64,000 nt of DNA, taken from NCBI RefSeq assembly GCF_958439165.1, contig NZ_OY288130.1:1-64000 (forward strand), given 5' to 3'. Positions 30,540 to 39,359 of the stretch are shown here, one piece after another; the first letter of the stretch is position 1, and each line of letters opens with the position of its first letter. Source of the stretch: an uncultured Hydrogenophaga sp. GTDB taxonomy: Bacteria > Pseudomonadota > Gammaproteobacteria > Burkholderiales > Burkholderiaceae_C. The translations under genes and the position numbers were made by a program. Below the pieces are notes generated by a model, which saw only the letters and a program-made list of their open reading frames with translations, was not told where the DNA came from and did no database searches.

Positions 30540-32939
30540 TCAGGCCATGAAGCCGAGCCGACGCGATTCGCGCACCTCCGGCTTGATGCGGTGCTCCGCT
30601 TCCAGCTGCTCCAGGAAGACCTCGGGTGAAGGCGCCTCACCCAGTATCTCGGCCTGCCGCTTGACGGCGGCGAAATCGCCGGGGCACAGCTGCTCCAGCA
30701 CGGCCAGCCGCCGGCACATGGCTTCATCCAGCCGCGACGCGTCCCCGCCCAGCGCCTCGACCACGAACATCGTCTCGCGCTGCTGCGGCATCAGTGGCCG
30801 GAAACGGATCTTGAAGGTGAAGCGCCGCAACGCTGCCTGATCGATGCTGTCCATCAGGTTGGTGGTGCAGATGAAGATGCCGGCAAACCGCTCCATGCCC
30901 TGCAGCATCTCGTTGACCTCGGTGACCTCGTAGGTGCGCTGTGCGCCGCGGCGGTCCTGCAGGAAGCTGTCGGCCTCGTCCAGCAGCAGCACCGCCCGTT
31001 CGGCCTCGGCCTCGCGGAACATGGCCGCCATCTGCTGCTCGGTCTCGCCCACGAACTTGCTCACCAGATCGCTGGCCCGCCGGATCATGAGCGGCCGCTC
31101 CAGCTGCTCGGCCAGGTGCTCGGCCAGCGCCGTCTTGCCGGTGCCCGGTGCGCCATGAAAACACAGGCAGCCGTGTCCGCGCGCCTTGAGCGCCTCGATG
31201 ATGCGGGCCACCGGATGGCGCGACTCCACATTCAGCATGTCCAGGCTGTACTGGGTGACGGCGGGCCGCTGCACCAGGTCGGGCTTGCGCCCCAGGGCAT
31301 GGTCGGCATTGCGCAGCTGCCGTTCGATCAGGGCATCCAGCGGCGTGGCGGCGGCGCGGCGCCGGGTGGTCGGGCGCGGCCCCTGGGCCAGCTGGGCGAA
31401 CCGCACCGCAGTCCGGATCTGGGCCGGCGTGAGGCCCTTGCGCTCGGTCAGACGGGCCACCAGCCCGTCGCTCACCGGCACGCCTTCCAGGGCCGTGCGC
31501 ACCAGCTGCTCCCGCGCTCCCGGTGGCGGGCTCTTGAGTTCGAGGTGGTAGGCAAAGCGACGCCGGAAGGCGGGGTCGATCTGCTCGATGCGGTTGGTGA
31601 CCCAGATGGTGGGCACCGCATTGGACTCCAGCACCTGGTTCACCCAGGCCTTGCCGCTGACGCTGCCGGTGTGGGGCGCGCTCACATGCTCGGCCCGCGC
31701 CATCAGCTGGGCGGCCTCGCTGGAGATGGGCGGGAACACGTCCTCCACCTCGTCGAACAGCAGCGCCGAATGGGCCATGCCCTTGAGGAACACCTGTGCG
31801 ATCTGCAGCGAGCGGTAGCGGTCGCGGCCCGAGAGCGCATTGCCGTCGCGGTCGGCGTACTCCACCTCGAACAGCTCCAGACCGGCGGCCTGTGCCACCA
31901 CCCGGGCCAGCTCGGTCTTGCCGGTGCCCGGCGGGCCGTACAGCAGGACATTGATGCCGGCCTCCTTGCGGGCCACCGCCTCGCGCAGCAGGCCGCAGAG
32001 CAGGCGGACGTCCTCGCCCACGTAACCGAAGTCGCGTTCGCTCAGGGACGAGCGCGCCGCCGGACGGGTGAAGACCGCCATCAGCTCGCTTTCCGACCGG
32101 TATTCCCGCATCAGCACCGGAGGCAGCTTCTCGCTGACCTTCATGAGGTCGGCCAGGTCGGTGATGTTGTGCTCGGAGATCAGGTTCTCGACCATGCCGA
32201 TGCGCTCCAGCCGGGAGCCGGCGCGCAGCGCCTCGCCCACTTCGCTGGCCTTCACACCGGCGACTTCGGCGATGGCGGCATAGGCCTCCGGCGCGTTGTT
32301 GACCTTGAACTCCACCAGGATGGAACGCAGGTCGCGCTGGTAGCGTGCCAGGGTGCCGTACAGCAGCAGCGCCCGCTCGGCCCGGTTGAGCTGGAGCAGC
32401 GCCGACAGGGCATCGATGTTCTTCTCCACCAGGGTGCTCTGCTTCTTGAGGGCCTGGCTGAGCCAGTCGCCGGTGACCGACAGCACCGACAGCAGGTCCT
32501 TGGGCGACTCCTTGGCGTATTCGTCGAGGTAGAAGAAGAGCGTGCCCTCTTCGTATGGACCTCGCCACACGCCATAACGCTCCATGAAGGCCGCGATCGG
32601 CAGGGCCTCGTGCCCCAGCCACAGTTCGTTGTCCTTGCAGCGGCGGTGCAGGAACTCGCGCAGGCGGCCCAGCACGGTATGGGGCCAGACCAGGTGGCGC
32701 CCCGCCAGCGACAGCAGGGTGTTGAGGTCGCGCCGCACATTGAAGCGCGGTCCCTGGCGGGCCGCCAGGGTGAGGACGAAGTGCGAGCACATCAGATCCA
32801 GCACCGGCGCCTGCCGCAGACCCGGCGGCACGAACACGCGGCCTTCGGCCCGCACGTCGGCGGTCACGGCGAGCCGGGCCTCGCGCGCATCGGGCGGCGT
32901 CGGGCCGGTTGCGGGCAGCGGCGGCGTACGTCGGCTCAT
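30540..32939 (-). CDS. Large protein with two tandem AAA+ ATPase modules
   Basis: The 799-residue product has a 290-residue N-terminal helical region and two AAA+ modules. The first has Walker A YGPPGTGKTEL (about 330) and Walker B ALLFDEVEDV; the second has HGAPGTGKTAL (about 590) and Walker B VLLLDEADSF. Arg fingers are plausible in FRRRFAYHLELK and ALRRFTFKIRF. The second module resembles the Cdc48/spastin class that remodels proteins. The ATG at 32939 has a strong GGAGG ribosome-binding site 6-7 nt upstream. Function and substrate are unknown; it is divergent from the threonine ammonia-lyase gene. Confidence 0.85.
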   Translation of the reverse strand: MSRRTPPLPATGPTPPDAREARLAVTADVRAEGRVFVPPGLRQAPVLDLMCSHFVLTLAARQGPRFNVRRDLNTLLSLAGRHLVWPHTVLGRLREFLHRRCKDNELWLGHEALPIAAFMERYGVWRGPYEEGTLFFYLDEYAKESPKDLLSVLSVTGDWLSQALKKQSTLVEKNIDALSALLQLNRAERALLLYGTLARYQRDLRSILVEFKVNNAPEAYAAIAEVAGVKASEVGEALRAGSRLERIGMVENLISEHNITDLADLMKVSEKLPPVLMREYRSESELMAVFTRPAARSSLSERDFGYVGEDVRLLCGLLREAVARKEAGINVLLYGPPGTGKTELARVVAQAAGLELFEVEYADRDGNALSGRDRYRSLQIAQVFLKGMAHSALLFDEVEDVFPPISSEAAQLMARAEHVSAPHTGSVSGKAWVNQVLESNAVPTIWVTNRIEQIDPAFRRRFAYHLELKSPPPGAREQLVRTALEGVPVSDGLVARLTERKGLTPAQIRTAVRFAQLAQGPRPTTRRRAAATPLDALIERQLRNADHALGRKPDLVQRPAVTQYSLDMLNVESRHPVARIIEALKARGHGCLCFHGAPGTGKTALAEHLAEQLERPLMIRRASDLVSKFVGETEQQMAAMFREAEAERAVLLLDEADSFLQDRRGAQRTYEVTEVNEMLQGMERFAGIFICTTNLMDSIDQAALRRFTFKIRFRPLMPQQRETMFVVEALGGDASRLDEAMCRRLAVLEQLCPGDFAAVKRQAEILGEAPSPEVFLEQLEAEHRIKPEVRESRRLGFMA

Positions 32940-33086
32940 CGTTGCACCTCCTGGGCGGACTGGCTTCCGGTGGGCAGGCGCACAGACACCTGCGCGATGA
33001 CCATAACCCAGCTTCATGCCGGATGGAAGTGCATGATGGCCCGCATTGCGGGGGCTTTTCCGCGGGTCGGGCGGCACAATGTCACG

Positions 33087-34286
33087 ATGCTCGCACTCCA
33101 TGACATCCAAGCGGCGGCCAGCCGCCTGACCGGCCAGCTGCTCGACACCCCGTGTGTCGAGTCCCGGACCCTCTCCCAGCTGGTGGGCTGCCAGGTGTTC
33201 CTCAAGTTCGAAAACCTCCAGTACACCGCCTCCTTCAAGGAACGCGGCGCCTGCAACAAGCTCAGCCAGCTCGATCCCGGGGAACGGGCCCGCGGCGTGG
33301 TGGCCATGAGCGCCGGCAACCATGCCCAGGGCGTGGCGTACCACGCGCAGCGGCTGGGCATCCGCGCGGTCATCGTCATGCCGCGCTTCACGCCCGGGGT
33401 GAAGGTGGAACGCACACGGGGCTTCGGCGCCGAGGTGGTGCTGCACGGCGACACGCTGGACGAGTCGCGAGCCCACGCCCGGGAACTCGCTGCCAGTCAG
33501 GGGCTGGTGTTCGTGCACCCCTACGACGATGCGGCCATCGTGGCCGGTCAGGGCACCATCGCACTGGAGATGCTGCGGGCCCAGCCCGATCTCGACACGC
33601 TGGTCATTGCCGTGGGGGGCGGTGGCCTGATCGGCGGCATGGCGGTGGCGGCCAAGGCGCTGAAACCCGGCATCCGGGTGGTGGGCGTGCAGACCGAGCG
33701 CTTCCCGGCCATGGTCAATGCCATGTGCGGCACCCACCATGCCCAGGGCAGCAGCACCATCGCCGAAGGCATTGCGGTGGGTTCGCCGGGCGAGCTCAAC
33801 CAGGCACTGGCCCGCCAGCATGTGGACGACTGGCTGCTGGTCGACGAAGGCGACATCGAGCAGGCCATCGTGATGCTGCTCGAGATCGAGAAGACACTGG
33901 TCGAAGGTGCCGGTGCCGCCGGCCTCGCCGCCCTGATCCGGCACCCGGGACGCTTTGCCGGTCAGCGGGTCGGGCTGGTGCTGTGCGGCGGCAACATCGA
34001 CCCCCTGCTGCTGGCCTCGATCATCGAGCGCGGCATGGTGCGCGGTGGCAGGCTGGCCCGGATTGCGGTGAACGCCCGCGACGTGCCGGGCAACCTGGCC
34101 CGCATCACGGCGCTCGTGGCCGAAGCGGGCGCCAACATCGACGAGGTCCATCACCAACGGGCCTTCACCCTGCTGGCGGCACAGAACGTGGAGATTGAAC
34201 TCGTCCTGCAGACCCGGGGTCATGAGCACGTGGAGGCGGTGCTGCGCCACCTCCACCAGGCCGGGTTCCAGGCGCGGCGCGTCTGA
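33087..34286 (+). CDS. Threonine ammonia-lyase with ACT domain
   Basis: This 399-residue PLP enzyme has the cofactor lysine in the SFKERGACNK motif, the phosphate-binding glycine loop VGGGGLIGGMA, and a C-terminal ACT-like domain (GRLARIAVNARDVPGNLARI). It converts threonine to 2-oxobutyrate and ammonia, feeding isoleucine synthesis or catabolism. The single ACT domain and this length fit the shorter biodegradative-like (TdcB/IlvA2) branch more than the long biosynthetic IlvA. It is divergent from the AAA+ gene. Confidence 0.93.
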   Translation: MLALHDIQAAASRLTGQLLDTPCVESRTLSQLVGCQVFLKFENLQYTASFKERGACNKLSQLDPGERARGVVAMSAGNHAQGVAYHAQRLGIRAVIVMPRFTPGVKVERTRGFGAEVVLHGDTLDESRAHARELAASQGLVFVHPYDDAAIVAGQGTIALEMLRAQPDLDTLVIAVGGGGLIGGMAVAAKALKPGIRVVGVQTERFPAMVNAMCGTHHAQGSSTIAEGIAVGSPGELNQALARQHVDDWLLVDEGDIEQAIVMLLEIEKTLVEGAGAAGLAALIRHPGRFAGQRVGLVLCGGNIDPLLLASIIERGMVRGGRLARIAVNARDVPGNLARITALVAEAGANIDEVHHQRAFTLLAAQNVEIELVLQTRGHEHVEAVLRHLHQAGFQARRV

Positions 34287-34356
34287 GCCCCGGGATCGGG
34301 CCGGCGCCTTCCCTTAAAATCCGCGCAGTTCGTCCATTTTCCGGAGATTCGAGACC

Positions 34357-34500
34357 ATGTCGCACCACGATCACCACGCCCCCGCCGAGCAGACCGAAGA
34401 CGTCGTGGAGTCCATCGTTCATCACATGCCCATCGTGCTGCCGGTGGCCGGCGGCGTGCTCATCTTCCTGCTGGCCTTCATCGCCGTGTTCATGGCCTGA
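34357..34500 (+). CDS. 47-residue single-pass membrane protein with His-rich start
   Basis: This small gene encodes MSHHDHHAPAEQTEDVVES, followed by a hydrophobic segment (residues 24-46, IVLPVAGGVLIFLLAFIAVF). The ATG follows CGGAGA at a good distance; a -10-like TAAAAT lies at 34315-34320, and a strong terminator follows 55 bp after the stop, so it looks like a complete monocistronic unit. The topology would be cytoplasmic or periplasmic N-terminus with one helix. Histidines at 3, 4, 6 and 7 could bind metal. Similar short proteins seem familiar from Burkholderiales, but no function is known to me. Confidence 0.72.
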   Translation: MSHHDHHAPAEQTEDVVESIVHHMPIVLPVAGGVLIFLLAFIAVFMA

Positions 34501-34554
34501 AGCCCCGTCGGGAGCCACGGCGTTCATTGCGCCGGCCAGCCTCCCGCCGACCAG

Positions 34555-34592
34555 AAGCCGGACCCCGCAAAGGGCTCCGGCTTTTTCTTTCT
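34555..34592 (+). terminator. Rho-independent terminator after the 47-residue gene
   Basis: AAGCCGGA (34555-34562) pairs with TCCGGCTT (34576-34583) around a 13-nt loop. It is followed by a T-rich run (TTTTTCTTTC). Confidence 0.88.
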
Positions 34593-34892
34593 CCAGCCTG
34601 TCCGCCGGGCTCTGGATACCGCATCACGTTATGCGGGCTTTGCATGTAACCCGTCGGTAACCTGACGGGGGCTTGCCTAAAATAGCGGCACTGGCCGACC
34701 CGCCCACCGGACGCCGCGAACACCCTCCACCGCGCCCGCCACCGTGCTGCAACCGCCAAACGCCACTGCAGCCCTGAGCGCCGACCGCCCGAATCTGCTG
34801 TGCAGACACCGACAGCCGCAACCGTTCCGTGTGGAACCTGCGGCTGTCAGCGTCTGTGGAGCGCGCCGAACATTCACTCTGGAGCCGTCCCC
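34593..34892 (+). promoter_or_regulatory. pckG promoter and long leader with a large hairpin
   Basis: This 300-bp gap holds the pckG control region. A -10-like TAAAAT at 34678-34683 would give a leader of about 200 nt. Near its 3' end is a long interrupted stem-loop, 34803-34856: CAGAC / GTCTG, then GACAGCCGCA (34811-34820) with TGCGGCTGTC (34839-34848), then GTTCC / GGAAC around a GTGT loop. The hairpin ends 36 nt before the ATG. No U tract follows it, so it is not a simple terminator; a translational or protein-binding element is likelier. No known riboswitch motif was recognised. Confidence 0.6.
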
Positions 34893-36749
34893 ATGAACTC
34901 ACCCGTGATGCAGGGCCTGTCCCTCAACACCCCTTCCTACGTCAAGCACGCCCGGCTCATTGCCTGGGTGGCCGACATGGCTGCGCTGTGCAAGCCTGCC
35001 CACATCGTCTGGTGCGACGGCAGCGACGAAGAGTACGACCGGCTGTGCCAGCAGCTGGTGGACGCCGGCACCCTCAAGCGGCTGAACCCCGAACTGCGCC
35101 CCGACAGCTACCTGGCCTGGTCCGACCCGTCCGACGTGGCCCGCGTCGAGGACCGCACCTTCATCTGCTCGCAGCGCCAGGAAGACGCCGGCCCGACCAA
35201 CAACTGGAAGGATCCTGCCGAGATGCGCGCCACTCTGCAGCCCCTGTTCGATGGCTGCATGCGCGGCCGCACCATGTACGTGGTGCCGTTCAGCATGGGC
35301 CCGCTGGGCAGCCCGATTGCCCACATCGGCATCGAGCTCTCCGACAGCGCCTACGTGGCCGTCAACATGAAGCTCATGACCCGCATGGGCAAAGGCGTGT
35401 TCGACGTGCTGGGCGCCGACGGCGACTTCGTGCCCTGCGTGCACACCGTGGGTGCTCCGCTGGCCGAAGGCGAGGGCGACAAGACCGCCTGGCCCTGCAA
35501 CCCCGAGACCAAGTACATCGTCCATTACCCCGAAACCCGCGAGATCTGGAGCTATGGCTCCGGCTACGGCGGCAACGCACTGCTGGGCAAGAAATGCTTC
35601 GCACTGCGCATCGCGTCCACCATGGGCCGTCAGCAGGGCTGGCTGGCCGAGCACATGCTGATCCTGGGCGTGACCAGCCCCGAGGGCAAGAAGTACCACG
35701 TGGCCGCCGCCTTCCCCAGCGCCTGCGGCAAGACCAACTTCGCCATGCTGATCCCGCCGAAAGGCTTTGAAGGCTGGAAGGTCACCACCATCGGCGACGA
35801 CATCGCCTGGATCAAGCCCCAGGCCAACGGCCGCCTGCACGCCATCAACCCGGAAGCTGGCTACTTCGGCGTGGCCCCGGGCACCAACACGCTGACCAAC
35901 CCGAACTGCATGGCCAGCCTGGACCGCGACGTGATCTTCACCAACGTGGCCCTCACCGACAACGGTGACGTCTGGTGGGAAGGCATGGGCGACGCACCGG
36001 CCCACGCCATCGACTGGCAAGGCAAGGACTGGACGCCCCAGATCGCCAAGGAAACCGGCGCCAAGGCCGCCCATCCGAACGCGCGCTTCACGGTGGCCGC
36101 CACCAACAACCCGGCCCTCGACAGCGCCTGGGACGACCCGGCCGGCGTGCCGATCGATGCCTTCATCTTCGGCGGCCGCCGCAGCACCACCGTGCCGCTG
36201 GTGACCGAGGCCCGCGACTGGACCGAAGGCGTCTACATGGCCGCCACCATGGGTTCGGAGACCACCGCCGCCGCCTTCGGCGCGCAAGGTGTGGTCCGCC
36301 GCGACCCGTTCGCCATGCTGCCGTTCGCCGGCTACAACATGAGCGACTATTTCCAGCACTGGCTGAACCTGGGCACCCAGCTCAAGGCCAAGGGCGCGCA
36401 GCTGCCGGCCATCTTCTGTGTCAACTGGTTCCGCAAGGACGAGGCCGGCAAGTTCGTCTGGCCGGGCTTCGGCGAGAACATGCGTGTGCTGAAGTGGATG
36501 ATCGACCGGCTGGAAGGTCGCGGCCAGGGCGTGGAGCACGCCTTCGGCATCAGCCCGACCTACCAGGACATCCACTGGGACGGCCTGAACTTCTCGGCCG
36601 AGCAGTACCAGACCGTGACCCATATCGACAAAGCCGCCTGGACCCAGGAACTCGCCCTGCACGGCGAGCTGTTCCAGCAGCTCAAGCACCACCTTCCCCG
36701 TGAGCTCGAGGAGACGAAGGCGCGCATCGAACAGCGCCTGGCGGCCTGA
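34893..36749 (+). CDS. pckG: Phosphoenolpyruvate carboxykinase (GTP)
   Basis: This 618-residue enzyme has the full GTP-class PEPCK set: the substrate loop YGSGYGGNALLGKKCFALR, the P-loop FPSACGKTNFAML with the reactive Cys, the metal-binding TIGDDIAW and the NxxxDP-like late motif FRKDEAGKFVWPGFGENMRVL. It interconverts oxaloacetate and PEP with GTP/GDP at the start of gluconeogenesis. The ATG at 34893 begins MNSPVMQGLSLN; upstream in-frame sequence covers the leader hairpin and is probably not translated. A bidirectional terminator follows. Confidence 0.97.
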   Translation: MNSPVMQGLSLNTPSYVKHARLIAWVADMAALCKPAHIVWCDGSDEEYDRLCQQLVDAGTLKRLNPELRPDSYLAWSDPSDVARVEDRTFICSQRQEDAGPTNNWKDPAEMRATLQPLFDGCMRGRTMYVVPFSMGPLGSPIAHIGIELSDSAYVAVNMKLMTRMGKGVFDVLGADGDFVPCVHTVGAPLAEGEGDKTAWPCNPETKYIVHYPETREIWSYGSGYGGNALLGKKCFALRIASTMGRQQGWLAEHMLILGVTSPEGKKYHVAAAFPSACGKTNFAMLIPPKGFEGWKVTTIGDDIAWIKPQANGRLHAINPEAGYFGVAPGTNTLTNPNCMASLDRDVIFTNVALTDNGDVWWEGMGDAPAHAIDWQGKDWTPQIAKETGAKAAHPNARFTVAATNNPALDSAWDDPAGVPIDAFIFGGRRSTTVPLVTEARDWTEGVYMAATMGSETTAAAFGAQGVVRRDPFAMLPFAGYNMSDYFQHWLNLGTQLKAKGAQLPAIFCVNWFRKDEAGKFVWPGFGENMRVLKWMIDRLEGRGQGVEHAFGISPTYQDIHWDGLNFSAEQYQTVTHIDKAAWTQELALHGELFQQLKHHLPRELEETKARIEQRLAA

Positions 36750-36824
36750 GGGCAGCCCCCGCCACGCGGGCGCCGGCATGACCTGCCGGCACCCGGCCTG
36801 AGCCCGGTGCCAACCGCCCGGGCG

Positions 36825-36855
36825 AAAAAAAAGCCACCGAACCGGTGGCTTTTTT
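36825..36855. terminator. Bidirectional Rho-independent terminator between pckG and a convergent gene
   Basis: GCCACCG (36833-36839) pairs with CGGTGGC (36843-36849) around a 3-nt loop. It is flanked by A8 on the left and T6 on the right, so it can work for both converging genes. Confidence 0.92.
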
Positions 36856-36883
36856 GTGGGCGCCGCTCAGCGGCAGCGGGCCG

Positions 36884-37429
36884 TCAGATGCGATAAGCCA
36901 GGGCGCGGGCGGCGCGCTGACGACCGATCTTTTCCCAGACCGACTCGGCAGCCTGAGCGGCGGCCGGGGCAGCGATGACGACCGGGGTGACCGGGACAAC
37001 AGCGGCGACGACCGGCTCGACCTCTTCGGAACGGCTGCGGGCCTGCACCAGCTCGGCCATGACGCGGGGGTCGGCACGGGCGATGTCCCACAGGCGCTCT
37101 TCTGCACGGACCTGGGCGCGGGCGGCCGCCCACTGGTCCAGGCCGGCCAGGGTGCGACGGGCCACCGTGCGAGCGGTGTCGGCGAACAGCGCGAAGCCGG
37201 CGAACACGATCACCCACAACATGACCCAGGCGAGGAACAGGTGGCCGTCGGCCCAGGTGTTGACCAGGTGGTCGGCCACCAGGACCATGGCGGCGACAAC
37301 GCCGGCCAGCAGGAGGGCAGCCAGACCGCGTGCCTTGATGCTGCGGGGTGCGGTGGCCGGGCGGGCGGATGCCGGGGCGGCTTGACGCAGGCCCAGCGGG
37401 GCAGAAGAAACGGTGGCGGTGGTGCTCAT
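36884..37429 (-). CDS. Membrane protein of unknown function with Ala/Pro-rich tails
   Basis: This 181-residue protein has two adjacent transmembrane helices (about 35-53, GLAALLLAGVVAAMVLVAD, and 63-83, FLAWVMLWVIVFAGFALFAD). Its N-terminus is Ser/Ala/Pro-rich. A helical cytoplasmic part with repeated Arg/Glu (ARRTLAGLDQWAAARAQVRAEERLWDIARADPRVM) is followed by an Ala/Val/Pro linker and a final basic helix. Function is not recognised. A palindrome with the TAGGG-N4-CCCTA core lies 47-64 bp upstream of its ATG. Confidence 0.7.
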   Translation of the reverse strand: MSTTATVSSAPLGLRQAAPASARPATAPRSIKARGLAALLLAGVVAAMVLVADHLVNTWADGHLFLAWVMLWVIVFAGFALFADTARTVARRTLAGLDQWAAARAQVRAEERLWDIARADPRVMAELVQARSRSEEVEPVVAAVVPVTPVVIAAPAAAQAAESVWEKIGRQRAARALAYRI

Positions 37430-37475
37430 GATGAACTCCTGAAAGAAGGGGTTTGTGTCTTGTGGACAGGCGAAT

Positions 37476-37493
37476 ACTAGGGTTATCCCTAGT
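37476..37493. promoter_or_regulatory. Perfect palindrome ACTAGGG-N4-CCCTAGT in a divergent promoter
   Basis: A 7-bp perfect inverted repeat with a TTAT spacer lies in the 105-bp gap between the membrane-protein gene (minus) and a LysR gene (plus). It shares the core TAGGG-N4-CCCTA with the site at 22739-22758. It may bind the NarL-type regulator encoded at 22760-23434 or an unrelated protein. Confidence 0.55.
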
Positions 37494-37534
37494 TCTTCGC
37501 CAATTTATCTTTGTGATGCCTACCATTCACAGGA

Positions 37535-38512
37535 ATGATCAAAGGTCTGAACTTCCGTACGCTCGACCTGAACCTGCTGCGCGTCTTCGACGAGGTGATG
37601 GCCGAGCGCAACCTGACCCGGGCGGCCCACAACCTGGCCATGACCCAGCCGGCGGTGAGCAACGCCCTGCGCCGCCTGAGGGAGGTGGTGGGTGACGAAC
37701 TCGTTCACCGCGCCGGCTACGGTGTCGAGCCGACACCGGTGGCACTGGCCCTGTGGCCCTCGGTGCGTGAGGCACTGGCCCTCCTGCGCGAGACGCTGTC
37801 GCCGGACACCTTCGATCCGGCGCGCGCCCAGTCCAGCTTCGTGCTGGCCATGGCCGACGCCACGGCCGCCAAGATCGTGCCCAGCCTGGTGCGCATCGGC
37901 GAACAGGAGGCTCCGGGCGTCAGCCTGCGCGTGCTGCCACTGACCACGCGGGACCCCCGCGCGCTGCTGGAGTCGGGATCGGCCGATGTAGCGATCGGGC
38001 ATTTCCCCGGCGTGGTCGCCGAGCTGGGCGCCCAGCATCTGAAGGAAGAGAACCCGGCATTCCTGTCGCAACGGCTCTACGACGGGGAATATGTGGTCGT
38101 GATGCGCCGCGACCACCCGCTGGCGGGGCGGCCGCTGACGCTGGACGATTTCTGCGCCGCCCGGCACCTGCTGGTCAGCTTCTCCGGCCGGCCGTTCGGC
38201 TTCGTGGACGAAGCCCTCACCGCGGTGTCGCGGCAGCGCCGCGTGGTGCTGACCGTCAACCAGTTCTTCACCGCCGGCCTGGTGGTGACCACCACCGACC
38301 TGCTCACCGTGCTGCCGCGCCACTTCGTCAGCGCCACCGGCATCGAACACCGGCTGGCCCTGTCCGATCTGCCGCTGCCGGTGCCTGCGGTTCACGTGGA
38401 CACCCTGTGGCACCGGCAGGCCACGCACAACACCGCCCACCGCTGGCTGCGCGAGGCCGTCCGGCGCGCGTCAGCCGACGGTTTCCGACACTCCGCACCG
38501 CTGCCTCCATGA
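37535..38512 (+). CDS. LysR-type transcriptional regulator
   Basis: This 325-residue LysR protein has the helix-turn-helix FRTLDLNLLRVFDEVMAERNLTRAAHNLAMTQPAVSNAL at residues 5-43, as in the NodD/LeuO-like branch, followed by an effector-binding domain. Divergent from the membrane-protein gene and overlapping the downstream phosphoesterase gene (ATGA at 38509-38512), it is probably co-transcribed with the latter. Target and ligand are unknown. Confidence 0.9.
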   Translation: MIKGLNFRTLDLNLLRVFDEVMAERNLTRAAHNLAMTQPAVSNALRRLREVVGDELVHRAGYGVEPTPVALALWPSVREALALLRETLSPDTFDPARAQSSFVLAMADATAAKIVPSLVRIGEQEAPGVSLRVLPLTTRDPRALLESGSADVAIGHFPGVVAELGAQHLKEENPAFLSQRLYDGEYVVVMRRDHPLAGRPLTLDDFCAARHLLVSFSGRPFGFVDEALTAVSRQRRVVLTVNQFFTAGLVVTTTDLLTVLPRHFVSATGIEHRLALSDLPLPVPAVHVDTLWHRQATHNTAHRWLREAVRRASADGFRHSAPLPP

Positions 38513-39285
38513 ACATCCAGCTGCTCAGCGACCTCCATCTGGAAACCAACCCCGACTTCGCGCCCACACCCGCGCCTGGCGCAGACCTGCTGGTGCTGGC
38601 CGGGGACATCGGCTCCTACCAGCGCCGGCGCGACGGCTCGACCATGCCCGACCCCGACTGGGGCCTGCGGCGTTTTGCCGACTGGCCGGTGCCGGTGGTC
38701 TATGTGCCGGGCAACCACGAGTACGACGGACTCGACTGGGACGAGACCCATGTGCAGCTGCGCGCGACCTGCACCCGCCTGGGGTTGATCTGGCTGGACC
38801 GCGAGGTGCATGTGGTGGACGGTGTCCGTCTGGTCGGCACCACCCTGTGGAGCGACTACGACGTGTTCGGCGAGCGCGAGAAGGCCTACCGGGCCGCCAA
38901 CCACTACCTGCGCAAGATGGATGGCCGCAGGCACGGCCAGCTGTTCGACGCACAGGCCATGCGGGACGTGGCACTCGAGTGCCAGCAATGGCTGGCCGAA
39001 ACCCTGCGGCAACCATGGGACGGCCCGACCGTCGTGGTGACCCACTTTGCACCCACGTTGCACAGCATGGATCCCCGCTACGGCGCCACACCCGGCACGG
39101 CCGGCTTCTGCAATGGCCTGGATCACCTGCTGCCGCATGCCGATCTCTGGCTGCACGGGCACCTGCATTGCCCCACCGATGTCCAGGTCGGGCGCTGCCG
39201 CATCGTCGCCAACCCCCTGGGCTATGCCGACAAGCACGAACAGGACGGCTTCCAGCCTGCGCACCTGATCGAAGTGCCCGTTTGA
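38509..39285 (+). CDS. Calcineurin-like metallophosphoesterase
   Basis: This 258-residue protein shows the metallophosphatase motifs in order: DLHLE (residues 8-12), VLAGDIG, PGNHEYDG, a later VVTHFAP and HGHLHCP, the His/Asp ligands for two metal ions. The substrate (nucleotide, phosphoprotein or phospholipid) is not predictable from this. The start overlaps the LysR stop codon by 4 bp. Confidence 0.88.
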   Translation: MNIQLLSDLHLETNPDFAPTPAPGADLLVLAGDIGSYQRRRDGSTMPDPDWGLRRFADWPVPVVYVPGNHEYDGLDWDETHVQLRATCTRLGLIWLDREVHVVDGVRLVGTTLWSDYDVFGEREKAYRAANHYLRKMDGRRHGQLFDAQAMRDVALECQQWLAETLRQPWDGPTVVVTHFAPTLHSMDPRYGATPGTAGFCNGLDHLLPHADLWLHGHLHCPTDVQVGRCRIVANPLGYADKHEQDGFQPAHLIEVPV

Positions 39286-39359
39286 TCTGGCGCAAGCCCG
39301 CTCGGACAGGCGACCACTACACTGGGTCCGTCACTCACCACCACACACTAGGAGACACC

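Noticed and set aside
31116..33086. In-frame extension upstream of the threonine ammonia-lyase
   Set aside because: It reads antisense through the AAA+ gene; the family N-terminus begins at 33087.
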